Position numbers and translations under genes: made by a program
Notes under the pieces: model-generated
What the model was told of the DNA's origin: nothing
Seen by the model: only the letters and a program-made list of their open reading frames with translations
The model's database searches: none
Shown here: piece by piece, positions 21,089-42,730 of the stretch
Layout: the number at the start of each line of letters is the position of its first letter
How positions within the stretch are numbered: position 1 is the first letter of the stretch
Source of the DNA: Trametes villosa
Taxonomy: Eukaryota > Basidiomycota > Agaricomycetes > Polyporales > Polyporaceae
Direction: 5' to 3'
Length of the DNA stretch: 64,000 nucleotides
Assembly: GCA_002964805.2 (NCBI GenBank)
Contig: PUDQ02000001.1
Location: 4,426,001-4,490,000 of the forward strand

Positions 21089-24000
21089 ATGGTTTCACTC
21101 GCCAGGCCGCCTGAGGGCCTCTTCGAGGTGGTCAAGAACGCCATTGTTCACCACGCGGACGAGAGACAGACCGACAAGGAGGAGCATCCGTCGACTCCCC
21201 CGCTGGCGCAGCCGCCCGCGGTATGTCCCCAGCCTTGTGTAGTGTATAGGCTCACCGCTGATCGCACGGCGTAGGAGAATATCTCCAAGTTCAACCGAAG
21301 CCACGACCAACAGTCACACGATGAGAGACCGTGGAAAGACGATGGCAGAGAGGGAGCAGGGGAGAACGCGCCTCCAGACCAGCCGCAGGATGTGAGTGAA
21401 CCCTCCAACATCCATTGTGGCCTTTGGCAACCAGCGGGTGCATCCCAGTATATGTATCTGTCAGTCGAGTGTACGCCCTCGCAAGGGATGGGTCTCGGTG
21501 CGTCGCGCGCGTTACCCAACCCTCAAACGGCCTTACTCGCTTGAACAGAGCAAATGCGGGGCTACAGCCGTTCGTGTCAGCTTAGACAAGTGCGGGCGAG
21601 CGTTCCTCCGTTTATGACTGGGTACCGCGGTTGCACGAGATGCAGTACCTTCGGGATATCTGAACGAGGGGGAAACACCGTGCTTGCCAAAGGAGCACCG
21701 GCGGATATCCGCCACGGACGAATTGCACCCCTTACAGCGGCTTATTACAGCAGGGCTATGTCGAAGACCTACGCTCACGCTGTGTACCAGGACCACGCTG
21801 ACCAGGACCGCCATGGTCCGGGAGCGTATCCGTCTCACGAGCAACCATCTGCCCCCGCGTCGCCCAAATCCAAGACGTCCTTCCAACCTGCCAAATCTCC
21901 TTCCGAGGACAAGAAGCGCGGTCCGCGCCGCGGCCTATCCATATCCACGACCCGAGGCCACATCTCTCAGCCTGGCACTCCCCAACAGCGCACGGGCCCT
22001 CCCAGGTCTATATCCTACAATTATTCCCTTTCCAGTGCCCAAGGACACGCCATTTCACCCACTACGTCCAGACAGCAGGACGATAACTCGACGATAGACG
22101 AGGACCCGGACCGAACTTACGACTTCCCGACAAGCGTCACGACTCCGTTCCGAGGCGCGCTCGAATACGGCGACAAAGAGCTCCGCGACCGCGAGCGTGA
22201 GATCGCCGAACGCAAGCATAAGCGCAAGGAGAGCTACTTCCATCCCATGAAGTGGCTCACAGAGTCGCCCCGGGATAGTCCGAAGGAGGAGGAGTCGCAA
22301 TTCAACTTCACTCGCACGCGCACGGAGGGCGGGCATCAGGACAGCGAGGACGGAGAAGCTGCTGCCGGCCCATCTCACGCGACCTCTCCGCAATCCCCGA
22401 CGTCGACTCCTCGCCTGCGCTACTCGCGCTCTATGCCGCACATCGACCGCCAAGGACGCTCACCTGCGGCGCCGAAGTGGGGTAGGCTGCGTTCACTGAT
22501 TCCTCACATTGCCAGCCAAGCCAAGGCGCAGCCGCCTGCGCCTTCGGCCGTGGTACCGCCCAGCGTGAACATTACCGACGAACTCATCACTGGTGGTCTT
22601 GCGACGTTGATGCTCCGCATGTGGATTGAGCGCGACGACAAGGGACACCGCAGAGTTCCCGCCCTCTTCCACAGGCTACGGATTCGAGTCAGCGACAGCT
22701 TGCATCCCCTACACGGGAACAAGGCCGTGTTCCGAATTGAGTGTGAGTACGCCAATGGTGCCGTGCGGTGGGTGGTTTACCGCCAGCTGCGCGAGTTCAT
22801 CTCGCTGCATGGCCATTATACCCTGTCGAACGCATACAACCGGAACATCGAAACCTTGCCCGAGTTCCCGTTGACTAGTAGGTGTCAATGCTCTGTAGCA
22901 GCGGCTGTTCAACTGACGGGCCATAGCTCTTCCCTACTTCAAGTTCTTGAAGGAACGCGGAAACGATGTAGGGCGGGCCGACTTTGCTCGGCTTCAACGC
23001 GAAACGCTCGAGAACTACCTCATCGGTCTGATTCGTGCTGTCGTACGTAGTTCCCCGAGCGGCGCTGCGTGCTTCGTCTCATAGTCACCCAGATGTTCCA
23101 TCCTGCCGTGAACCGGCTGGCTGGATTCCTGGAGCTTGGTGCCCTGACGATCGCGCTCGCTCAGTCTGGTGGCGCTCAGTACAAGGCAGGGTTCCTGCGC
23201 ACGGAGGCTGTCTCGCCGAAGGGTGCGTTCGGACGCAGAGCCGCTGGGTGGCGAGAGAAGAAGAAGCAGAGGTGGTGCGCCGTTCGAGAGAGCTACCTGG
23301 TCGTCATGGAGGAGATGGGAGAAGTAGGTCGACGGATTGACTCATCCTGAGACTCGTTTGCTGACTCGCTACAGCTCGTCGTTTGGGACGTATTCCTCAT
23401 CGACCAGGATTTCAAGATCGAGCGACCTACACGCTACTACCGCCAAGGCTTGAACCTCTTCCACCAGCTTGACGACGATGACAGTGACCGCGAACACGAG
23501 CACGAGCACGAGGCGAAGACTCGCCAACAGGAGAAGGCGAAGGCTGAACACCAGCCGCGCAAGCGGCTCGCGTCCACCGTCGGCTCCATCAAGAGCTCAT
23601 TCTCCAAGGTACTTCACCTGGGGCACAACCAGAACAACATCGCGCAGCAGCGTCACAGCACGTCCGTCAACAACCTCACCGCCGGCGCGCAGAACGGTCG
23701 TCGCCGGTCAAGCGTGTCTTCGGGCTCGTCTGGCGCCTCCTCGGGACCTTCAGCCCATCCGCTGACGCCGATGCTGGACCCCTCGACGAACACGAACCCG
23801 CTGGAGAGCGGGATTCACGACGATGACCACGTGGGCGAGGACGATCTGCAGCCGCCGACGGAGGACCCCTCCGCGAAGAAGAAGAGCTCGAAGGACGTGT
23901 CGAAGCACACGTTCTACATCGTGAACGCGCAGACGCGCCTCAAGTTGTACGCGAAGAACGAGCGGCAGATGCTGCAGTGGATCGCCGCGTTCGAGCGCGT

Positions 24001-27000
24001 TGCGCGGGAGAGCCACTACACGGGCAAGAACCGCTTTGATAGCTTTGCGCCCATCAGATTGAACGTCGCGGCGCAGTGGCTGGTGGACGGCGTAAGCTTA
24101 GCCCAACACGGCGGTGTTGTGAGATACTCATTCCGAACCTGCAGCGCGACTACTTCTGGAACTTGTCGAGGGCGATCGGGCTTGCGCGAGAGACGATTCA
24201 GATCCACGATTGGTGGCTCTCCCCAGGTAAGGCTCTGTTTGGTACGTATGGCGCACACGTTCATGGTGCCTGTAGAGTTGCAGCTGCGTAGGCCAAACAA
24301 GGATCGCTACCGTCTCGACCACCTCCTTGAGAAGAAGGCGAAGGAGGGCGTCAAGATTTACATCATCCTCTAGTAAGGGCCTTCTTGCCACATTGACGCG
24401 GTTTATGTTGACAGTCATGTAGCCAGGAGGTGTCGAGCAAGACCACTCCTACTGACAGCCAGTACGTTCGCTTTGTCTGGGCAGTTTCTGTACTGTTTGC
24501 TCACTTTTCGCAGCTACGCCAAGCAGCGCCTGACTGCACTGCACCCGAACATCATGGTTCAGCGGTCGCCCTCTCATTTCCAGACTGGTACCTTCTACTG
24601 GGCTCACGTGCGTCACGATACGCCTACCCATTCAGACATCTAGCTGACCTCAACGCCGACACAGCATGAGAAACTCTGCGTCATCGACCAGACGATCGCG
24701 TTCATGGGAGGGCTAGACCACTGCTTTGGACGGTACGATATCATCGGCTATTTCTGCGACGTTTGCTTGACGGTATTTTAGATGGGACACCCCTCAGCAT
24801 ATCCTCGTCGACGACCCCGAGCCTGGACCCGAGGGTGCAGAGTATATCTGGCCTGGTGAGTCTGTTAGCTGCTGGGCATTGCATCGTTGCTTACCTCAGG
24901 ATAGGCAAGGACTACAGCAACCCACGCGTGCTCGACTTCCACACGCTGAACAAGCCAGACGAGGACATGTATGACAGGGGGAAGGTCCCTCGAATGCCCT
25001 GGTAAGTTGGGTTGTGGCGGAGCGTAATATTGTAGGGGCTCATCGGGCGAGCACAGGCACGACGTCTCCATGCAAGTCGTAGGGCAGCCCGCTCGTGATC
25101 TCGCGAGGCACTTCGTTCAACGGTATGTCGAACATACTTCGTGACATGTCGATACTCATCGCGGCCGTTCTTGCAGTTGGAACTATCTTCTTCGGATCAA
25201 GGTACGTATACTTTATATGGATGTGTACAGGGAGGTTGAGTGATCCGTTCCGTAGAACCACTCGCGCACCATGCCATTCTTGCTCCCGCCTCCGGAGTTC
25301 AAACCCGGTGAACTGGCGGAGATGGGCCTGACAGGGACGTGTGAGTTGCAGATATGCCGCTCTGCAGGGCCCTGGTCCATGGGAACGCCGGAGCGCATCG
25401 AGCATTCCATCCAGAACGCGTACTTGAAGGGTGAGTGGCGTTCCCGACGAAAGCTCAAAGTGTAGATATTCACAGAACGATACAGCGATCCAGATGTCCG
25501 AGCACTTCGTGTACATCGAGAACCAGTTCTTCATTACCTCGTAAGCACATTGCTTTCAGCTTCACATAGAGAGAAGCCGTACTGATAGGAGCGTAGTACC
25601 GTCGTGAACGAGGTCAAGATCGAGAACCGTATCGGCGATGCACTCGTACACCGGATCATCCGCGCCCACCGCGAAAGGACGCCTTGGAAGTGCTGCATCG
25701 TTATCCCGTTGCTGCCAGGTTTCTCGTTCCCCGTCGACCACAGCGATGCCAGTGCGGTAAGTTGAGCCCAGCGTTCATGGCCATGTGAGAGTACTGAGTG
25801 TCGTTGTAGATCCGCATTATCCTCGAGTGCCAAAACCGGACGATCAGTCGTGGTCCGAACTCTATCTTCGCTCGGTTGAGGAAGGAAGGCATCGACGTAC
25901 GTATATCATTGCATTCGCTTCTGCTTGTTTAACGTTGTATACGTAGCCCGACGACTACATCACCGTGTTCTCACTCCGCAACTGGGCTAAACTGCGCGGC
26001 GATGTCCTGACCACGGAGCAGGTGAGCACTACGTTCTTGTTGCTTGCCGATCAAGTCTAATAGTTGGAAAAGGTGTACATCCATGGCAAGGTTTGTATCG
26101 TTGACGACCGTTTGGCAATCATCGGAAGTGCGAACATCAACGAGAGGTCCCAACGAGGCGATCGTGACTCAGAGATCGCGGCGGTTATCCGGGACACCGA
26201 TATGCTCGACTGGTAAGTTATAGTCGGGGTCGTCGTCACGCGATAGCTCACAAATCGGTCGCAGTACCATGGCCGGGAAGCCATACAAAGTCGGCCGCTT
26301 TGCTCACAGCCTTCGCGTGCGGCTCATGCGGGAGCATCTCGGCGTGGACGTCGACGCCCTTTACGAGGAGGACCTGATGGCTGCCGACCCTACGAAGGAG
26401 GAGTATGAACAAGAACACTGGGATCCTGAAGGCGAACAGGAGTTCGGCCAGGAGGGCGGCGTCACGCATATCAGCAGGCGTCATCAGCGAACCGCCATGG
26501 GTTCCCTTCTACACGACACTGTTGACGGGCTGGAGCAAGGTGAGTTATTCTCGTCATGTCTGCCCACAGCTTGTTGACATTCGTCCCCTAGCCGTACACG
26601 GCACCGGGGAGGTCGGGTCGAAGGATATGTCTGTTCTCATGCGGAAGGTTGGCCTTAAGTCCAAGGGCGCCGATGCGACCGCTGGCGACAAGTTCTTGCA
26701 GGAGGAGCGAGAAATGTTCACCCGCGACGGGCAGAAGGAGCCTGGCTTCGCTAGCGCCGTGGTGCCGACCCTCGAGGAGAAGGTCATCGCTGAGCACCGC
26801 CCTCCCCAGCAGCACGCTACAGCATCAGCTATTCACCGGGAGCTGGAGGCGGACAGCGGGTTGGATGACGATGAAGAAACCGAGGAGGGCGGTGCGAACG
26901 GCACCGCACAGAACGGTGATGCGAGCAAGGGCCAAAATGGCTCGGCCGCAGAACCGAACGGCCGCGCTCATTCCCCCGAGCCCCCTCAAGCGCACCTCGA

Positions 27001-28020
27001 AACCGGCGAGTTGTACGGGGCTCCGGCTGATGCGTCGGTGGACCCTATGCACGACGACCAGCCTCCGCACGCGCGGGCTTCCAAGACCGACGCAGACGAA
27101 GAGGAAAGCAAGGCACCTGGCGCGCGTGCGACGCTGCGGAAGCATCTCGCGGCGAAGCTCGGTAACAAGACATGGCAGCTCCCGACACCAACTCCCAACG
27201 TCGACCCATACGGCTTCGAAGATCCCATCTGCGACGAGTTCTGGAAGGAGACCTGGATTGCGAGCGCGGTTCACAACGTAAGCCCCTTCATCTGATAACA
27301 TCGGTAATGGGGAACTAAAGGCGTTTGATAGACCGAGATTTACCGCAAGGTCTTCCATGCCATCCCTGACGATCTCGTCACGACATGGAAGCAGTACAAG
27401 GAGTTCATCGTGCACCATGAGCGTCTGAACAAACCGGTCAGTCGGCATTGAGATGCTGTCAGAGGTCTACTCATGCTCACGGCAATCTAGGTGAAGGACC
27501 ATGATCCGTCAGACCCGCCTCTAGCTCGTATGCCATCTGAGGCGGCGGACCGTGAAGCGCCCGGGCAAGCGCGGGTTGCTGACCATTACGCTCACGCCTC
27601 CGAAGATAACCTCGCAAGGGAGAAGGAGCATGCGGACGACTACGAGGAGTCGCGGACGTCCTCTACTCCTCTACCATCCGAGGCGCCATCTGGCCCGAAG
27701 GAGAAAGAGAAGGAGAAGGAGAAAGAGAAGCAACGGCCGGCGGCGAAGGGTCCCAAGCCTTTTGATCAGTCGGAGAGGGATGAGATGGAAAATCTCCTGC
27801 ACGAACTTCGTGGTCATCTGGGTGAGTGTATTCCTACCGTCACATCGTGTCGGCGCTGAGCGATGTATGCAGTGATATACCCTACGCGATTCTTAGAAGG
27901 GGAAGATGTTGCGAACAACTTCTTGTTCCCCACTGACCGGTACGTGCCCCAAACCCTTCAAGCACATTATTTGGCTAACGGCGCTACTACAGGCTCATGC
28001 CCCTGCCTATATACGACTAG
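21089..28020 (+). CDS. PLD1: Phospholipase D (PLD1/Spo14 type, PX-PH-HKD-HKD)
   Basis: This enzyme hydrolyses phosphatidylcholine to phosphatidic acid and choline at membranes, in vesicle traffic and signalling. In order: a short first exon [18 protein letters not shown]; a disordered Ser-rich region; a PX domain ([32 protein letters not shown], about 22.6-23.0 kb); a PH domain ([10 protein letters not shown] to [13 protein letters not shown], 23.3-24.0 kb) with a long disordered insert; the first HKD motif [19 protein letters not shown] (about 24.67-24.72 kb); and the second, [20 protein letters not shown] (about 26.08-26.13 kb), followed by [16 protein letters not shown]. Both catalytic His/Lys/Asp sets are intact. 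The C-terminus spliced by eye ends [13 protein letters not shown]. More than fifteen short introns are present. The start at 21089 is preferred because a TATA box and CT-rich leader precede it; an ATG near 21760 is an alternative. Splicing of 21240-21760 is the weakest part. Confidence 0.92.
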
Positions 28021-28394
28021 AGATACCCCACGAGCTGGCCGCAAAGTTGGCGATCCTCAGACTGGGCAGCGCTGAACCATCGGACTGCACCTTACACTCG
28101 TTCCCTCTGCTTGTAGTAATCACTGCCTAGTGTACCATCAGCGGACTACTTAACTTATACGCGCGTACACACAACAATGGACACTCTTTCTTGCTGTACT
28201 CAGACGCTGTACAAGGAGTGCCAGAACCCGAGTAGAAGCGGCCGTCTCCCTCAGCGTATGGGATGTGGCGCGAGCATCGGAGTCTCAACTCAAGCGCGCT
28301 CCGCGAGAATTGCTACTTCACGTGATCCACGCGCGTCCGCTGTCGCAGAGGGCGCTTACTGAGCAACCCATCCCCTTGTCTCTCGTCGTCGAGC
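28021..28394. other. Intergenic region, phospholipase D / PRP8
   Basis: 374 bp between two genes on the same strand, holding a 3' UTR and the PRP8 promoter. No additional feature is seen. Confidence 0.45.
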
Positions 28395-36652
<8,258 letters not shown>

Positions 36653-37792
36653 TTTCTTACGTTCTTGGGACCCTCATGCACCTCGCTGTATCACCGATGT
36701 ATACTGTACTACTCACCATATCGTCATGAATTGTAATGCTCTACTACTCTACACCCTGCGCCGTGCCGTCTGGGTAGCAGCCGTTTTCATCCACATCCCG
36801 TCCGAGAGGGTCAGGCCGTAGATCCGTGGCATCGCGACATGGCGGCGCGAGTAAGACCTGATGCGTTGTTGTCTTCCCGCGCGCCGCACCCACATCGTCC
36901 CTGACGCGCTGCTTCATTCCTCTTGAGTCTTCGCGTCGTTCCTGACGAAGAAGATCGAGAGGTACACGGAGGCTTCGTACATACCGTTCCCAGAGCTCCA
37001 CATTCTAGGCCTCGCCCGCAGCCTTTTTGCCTTCGGCGCACCGCAGATGCCTGTTCACGCGACGGTCGCGTTCTTGCACGTCCTGATGGCGGAGGCAGTC
37101 CTCGCTCGGAACCATCCCGCCGGGGCGTAGGCTCGGGGACAGCGTCGCGGGAGCGCACCATGCAGGCTCGAGGCCTGGCAGAATTCGATTTGTACCTGAA
37201 TTGTCGGGACGTCCGCGAGCACCGACTCCCGAGCACGGAGAGTGGCGGCTAGCCCAGGCTGTATCGGAGGCATCTGCGCCGGGAATTGACAAACGTTCGC
37301 CATGTCCGCCGTGCAATTAATATTCTCTGTCGGTCGCTGTGTTTCCGGGGCCCGAAGCATGAGGAGAAGGTGGTTACGCGGAGGATGGCCAAGGCACAGC
37401 GGGGCGCACCAAAATTGAATAGACGCGCGGAAGAATCTGGGATGGATCTCGCGCTCGTTTCCATCAGCGCGGCGGCAGAACCTTCCCGCCCGTCCTCGTC
37501 TTGCCCCCCGCCCTCAGCAGGCGAGCGTCGCCAGCGTCGCCGACGTCGCCCCCGACGAGCAACTCCCCCGCCCGCGCCCGGGTGGCCGTGGCCGTGTCCC
37601 TGTCCGAGCGACGATGCTCCAGCTGCAGCTTGCGCAGGTCAGTAACTTTAACGTTCTATCAGAGCAGCCAGCGCTTCGTGATGTCCTCCGTGCTGACACA
37701 AGATCCTCTCTCTTCCTCCCATTTCCACCTCCCAAATCCTCCTTGTCTCCCTTCTCCCACATGCGATCCCGGCTTCCTCAACGCCCGCCGTA
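36653..37792. other. Intergenic region, PRP8 / PH-domain gene
   Basis: About 1.1 kb with the PRP8 3' UTR on the left and the promoter and leader of the PH-domain gene on the right; the last 250 bp are pyrimidine-rich. Open frames on both strands lack recognisable domains. I see no gene. Confidence 0.45.
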
Positions 37793-40700
37793 ATGCGCCG
37801 CCCCCAGTCCGCCTCATCAGCGTACGCGCCCCCAATGACTGCAAGCCCCCGCCCGACGAGCCCAGTGAGCTCCTCCGCGCAGGCCGCCCGCTCAAATCGC
37901 ATGTCGTCGATACAGCAGGACTCGGACTCGACTCGTAGGCAGAGTAGGCTACCGGAGCTGCTCACGCGCAAGCGTACGGCTTCGATGCCGGCGAGGAAGG
38001 ATAAGGATGGTCTACCAGGTGAGTAGTGTGCTACCATTCCCCACTCCACTCCCCGCATTCCTACCCCTTCGGAGTCCTGGAACGCCCTCGGTGTCGGCTA
38101 TATGCTGCTGTCTCGCTATATGCGGTGTGTGGCAGCGAACTGGTTGTTGCCGCGGGGCTGGCCTGCACAAGCCCAGTTAAATCCTCCAGTCTCCCCGGAC
38201 CCCAGTTGCAGTCCCATCTCCTATGCCTCGTTTGCCCGTTTTATGCGGCACTGTCGTATGCTATGTCTCGCGGGAAAGCGTTCTTTGCTTGCCGGTCTGT
38301 CTGCGCCAATCCACTGCCCCCAATCACCCTCCTCGATTCTCGGGCGCAGCGCCTGCTGCCCGCGCCGTCAGTGCACCGGTTTCCAAGCACAACACACGTC
38401 ACTCTTTGCGTCTACACCCCGGACTTGATGTCTCCCTGGTTCACTGCAGCATCCGGGGAGCGGGGATAGCCTCACCACTCACCTCCGCTCTGCTTCGGAA
38501 GCAGTAGAAAAGGTACTGATTGATGTTCCCAAATACAGACCCATTTACAGCGCACCCCTCGGGCTCCTCATCTTTCGTCACCTACGACTCTACCCCTCAC
38601 GGCGCGCCCTCGATCCACTCCATGACCGCGACATCTCCCTCGTCGCCACATCCGAGCCCTCTCAGTGGCCTCCCGAAACGCGCGCGTGGGAGTCTACTCC
38701 TCTCCTCGGGCATCTCGCTGCCGTTTTCTCGCTCGCGCAGCAAATACAAGAAAAGCAGTCTCCCCCCACCGCCGACGCCATTCCTCTTCTCCGAGGTGAT
38801 AGAGATCTCAGCGCCACCAGCTCCCCCAACCGAGGAAGACGAGGACAGGGAGCGACTGCGTGATGCAGCGGCCCAGTCGATAGGACTGGATCCGGTCCTG
38901 CTCGAGGAACGTGAGAGCACGTCGTCACGCTCACATACGCGCTCGTTCTCGCTATCACAGGCGCGGTCGGAGCGGTCGAGATCGCGCTCGCGCTCAAGGT
39001 CGCGCTCCCTGTCGCCCTCACGCACGCGCGCACGCGCAGGATCACGGGCAGGCGCGGAGACGCCCTCGGCACGAACATTGCCGCCGTTTCCGACCACGCA
39101 GTCCGCCCTCGCGCCATGGGTCCAACGCTCTTCGAAAGTGGCGAAGCATTATCCGCCGTCTTCGCTGCTGCTCTTCGCCCTCTCCAAGCAATGGAAGTCG
39201 CGCGTGCTCGTTCTCACGTCTTCGCCATCAGCGGCCTCGGGGCCGCGTACACAAACGACGTCCTTCTCGTCCCATCCTTCGCCGCTCTCGAGTCACTCTT
39301 CCTCGGCGTCACAGCATGTGGCGCATCTGCACATCTTTAAATCCGCCAGTGGAGATGACCGGGAGCTGGAGCGTGTGGAGATTGGCGCTGATAGCGTTGT
39401 GTTCGTGTCCGAGGACGAGATCGGTGGCCGGCGCGGCGTAGTCAAGGTCGGCTGTGTCGGCGGCGTTGAGATGACGTTGTCCATGGTGGACCAGAACGAG
39501 GCTCACAACTGGATCACTGCCATCAAGCAAGCGGTGCTCAGTGAAAGGTAGGCAGCAGTCTGTCTACTATATGCGGAGTACAGCCACTGACTGGACCTCT
39601 TTCTGACAGATCGGTTCGTGCCGGGTTGGGCGTGGTAACCCACAGCAATGGGGTCGAGCCAAGGGGCGACATCGACGTCATGCTTTCTATGCGCGCGCAG
39701 GGGCTCTTCAATGCGCCCTTGCCGGCGATCACGACGAGCACAAAGTCTACGATGCACTCGGTGAACGGTGCGAGCTCGCCGACCGCAGCGTCCTCGCCTG
39801 TGCCCTCTCTGCGATCCTCATCTCCTCAGCACGCCCGCCCACCATCCGTCGCCGTCTCCGCTCTTCGCGGCCTCTTCGGGGGCAATCGACCACGCTCGCC
39901 TTCCGGCGCAACGCTCGACACATCCTTCAGCTCAATATCCGAAGACGGTAACGGTGCCGAGACGCCTCCACTAGAGGACGCGTCGTTTGGCCGCGCGGGT
40001 ACAAATTTGCTTGGCATGCTGCGGTCCAATAGCATCTCGAGCGAGCGGCCCCTCTCGCCGGGATCAGTGTCGTCCAGCCCCAGCACCCCACGAGTCGGGA
40101 GTACGGCGCCTGCCGACCTACCCATACAGATGGGCCTCGTCTCCCCCACGTCTCCCGTCCCCACGCTCGACCAGAAGATTCTGCAAGACAAGGACCGGGA
40201 GAATCTGTTGCCGTCGCTCTCACGGAACGGGATCTCTGGGCTGGGTTTGACGGGTGTCAACGGCCACTCGAACGGAGGCGTTCTACGGTTCAACGGTAGC
40301 GCTGGGCTCCAGACATTCGGAGGCTCGCCCTCGCTCCATCCGCCACCTCGGCGGAGGGCATGGACAGCGAGCGGTCCTCCGCCAGCTAGTCGGACGAGCA
40401 CCGAGCGGAATGGGTTCTCGTATACTCATGGCAACGCGAGCGCTGCGGAGACACTCGGGGTCAGACATAACGGCAGTGCGTTTTTGTCGCCGCCCGCGCC
40501 TTCTCCTGTGGCGTCTTCTACAACTCCCTCCCCGGCGTCCCCGTCCTCGACTTCTAGCCCGCGGCTTACTCCGAGTCCCAGTCTCAGCCCCAGCCCGAGC
40601 GCCAGTGCCAATGGTGTGGGGTCACCTACGTCGCAGCGGCCATCGCAGGATGGGCGTCCGCGCTCGTCGTGGTCATCGGTCTCCTCGCTGGGGTCAAGTG

Positions 40701-42073
40701 AACAACCCCAGCAACACGTACCACGGTCGTCGTTCGACTTTGGTGTGAAGCGCTGGTCACGCCAGGGAGTGCTTCCGAAGCGGTTAACTCCTCCGAGCGG
40801 GCCGCCTCCCGCTACTCCTCCCACAGCGCCTGCGCTGCTCCCCTCGTCACCTGGTCGGTCGTCCTCTCAGCAACAGCGGCATCCATACGCCCTGGACAGC
40901 CCGCCGAGTCGTTCGCCTTCGCAGCGGTCAGCGCACAGCCCGCAGAGCATCATATCGAGCTTCCAGAACTTCTCGAAGCGTGCGTCAGGCTCGTCTGTGC
41001 GCAGCGATAGCACCGTGAGCACGACGCAGAGCCGTGCCGGAAGCAGTTTCCTGGGTAATACTCTCACTCCGCCCCAGCACTCCCCGCAGCACGTGAGGCC
41101 GAGGTCGTCACATCGCATGTCCTCGCCGCCTCCCCAACGGCCGGTGCCCAGCATTGCGCTACCGCCGACACCTAGACCCAACATTGACGAGTTCGGAATG
41201 AGCGAGCTACAGATGCTCCCGGCGCCGGAGCCTAACCGCACGATACGAGCGTCCGGCTATCCATCGCGCCCGCCACATTCCGCGCCAGCTATGAAGACAA
41301 CCTTCAAGGAGACCTTCACGCTGCGGGCCGGACGCTTCTCTCTCATACCGCCGACGTCTCCGCCATCGGCTGCGCTCCCACCGCGCCCAGACGAGGTGCA
41401 GAGTAGTCCGCGCCTGTCGCACTCGCACCGGCGGAGCATGAGCAACGGCAGCCCCGTCCTCCCTACCATCCCTGCGTCCCCTATCCCACCTGACCCTCCC
41501 CATTCACCCCACGTCGAGCCCCCTCCTCCGCCAATTGTCCAACAGTTTACGTCGTCATCCACATCCGGCTCTATCTCCTCTCGTCCTACGTTACTCATCA
41601 AGCGCCGTCTCCGCATGCTTAGCGCGCCGTCCCCCGTGCCTCCTCCCTCGAACCCGCTGCCCCAGCCCCCCTCCCCGGCGCCCTCGACGATCAATCCGTA
41701 CTCCATCCCGTCTACCCCGATCGGCGAGCCCATTATGACGTTCCAAAACGACCCGCTCTTCTCGCTCACGCTGTCCACACCTCCGCAGACGCCGCTGTCA
41801 CCCACCTTGGATATGCGCACGCGCACGATGCCTCCGCCCCCGGAGCAGTCTCCGGAGATGCGGGGGATCACATCGCTCTCGCCGCCGCCCCGGCGCGGGT
41901 CGAAGCAGATCACCGTCCATCATGAGGACGACGTGGACGAGGACGAGCGGCAGGGCGCGCGGCAGAGCGTGGACACGTGCGGGGGCGACTCGCCGATCCG
42001 CAAGCCGCTCTCGCTCTCGCCGCACCTTTCACCGCAGCAGTCGGTGGCGTCGCTGGAAGACGTGTGTATATAG
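37793..42073 (+). CDS. Large Ser/Pro-rich protein with a PH domain
   Basis: Three exons (37793-38018, 38551-39547, 39610-42073) join in phase to 1,228 residues. The first part is disordered (TRRQSRLPELLTRKRTASMP) and includes a long RSRSRSRSRSRSLS tract near residue 230. A pleckstrin-homology domain lies at about residues 285-408: WKSRVLVLTSS, VAHLHIFKS, LERVEIGADSVVFVS, VVKVGCVGG and the terminal helix NEAHNWITAIKQAVLSE with its PH Trp. The remaining 800 residues are Ser/Pro-rich with polyproline stretches. PH domains bind phosphoinositides or proteins, so a membrane- or cortex-associated scaffold is plausible. No catalytic domain is seen. The first intron is 532 bp, about ten times the local norm, so a small unrecognised exon or a downstream promoter is possible; the phase match across it supports one gene. 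Confidence 0.75.
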
Positions 42074-42730
42074 ATCCCGTCTTGCGCTCTCGCTCTCGCC
42101 GTTCGCTTCGTCTTTCTGTTCTGTTTTGTAACTCCAACACCCCCTACCTCCAACTCCGACCCTAACTCCCCCCTTCCTCGACGCTTACCCCCACTCTACG
42201 CTCCCTAGCTCGCCGCCACGGCGCCTCTACGCTCTGGGCGGCGCGCCGCGGTGCTGGTGCCCCCTCGTGCTTTCGTGTACCATGATGCTCCTTCACGCTT
42301 CACGCTTCACGCTTCACGCTTCACGCTTCACGCGCACGCTTCACGCTTGACGTTCTTCGACGACGTTCGCCGGCCGCCCCGCTGGATTTCTCTGCTGCAC
42401 ACATATACATACATACTCGCCCGGGCCCCGCCCCCACACACACCCTTACAGTACCTATTGTCGTTCTGCGCGCTATCTCCCCGTCCCTTGTCTTTGCTCA
42501 CGGTGTCTCTTCTGCTGGGCGCGTTCCTCCTCTGACGTAGTGTTGGCATCTGTACTATATTCATGTTACAATCTTGGAATCATTACAGTTGCTCGTTGCT
42601 CCTTGGCCGTCCCGCGTGCATCGAGTGGCGTTAGTGTACGTTGTCCGAACCCCAGCAAATGAGTGAGCGGGTAGTTGGACAACCAGTAGTCCTAGGTGTA
42701 GGTGTATTATGATGAAGCGTACAAAACAGA
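42074..42730. other. Convergent intergenic region, PH-domain gene / COQ5
   Basis: 657 bp between two convergent stop codons. It holds both 3' UTRs and a heptanucleotide tandem repeat at 42292-42346. No gene is supported. Confidence 0.5.
42292..42346. repeat. TTCACGC heptamer tandem repeat
   Basis: Six perfect consecutive TTCACGC units (42292-42333), a GCACGC interruption, and one more unit (42340-42346). It lies in the putative 3' UTR of the PH-domain gene. Confidence 0.9.

Noticed and set aside
42292..42346. TTCACGC array as a CRISPR array
   Set aside because: The repeats are directly contiguous without spacers, and the DNA is eukaryotic.
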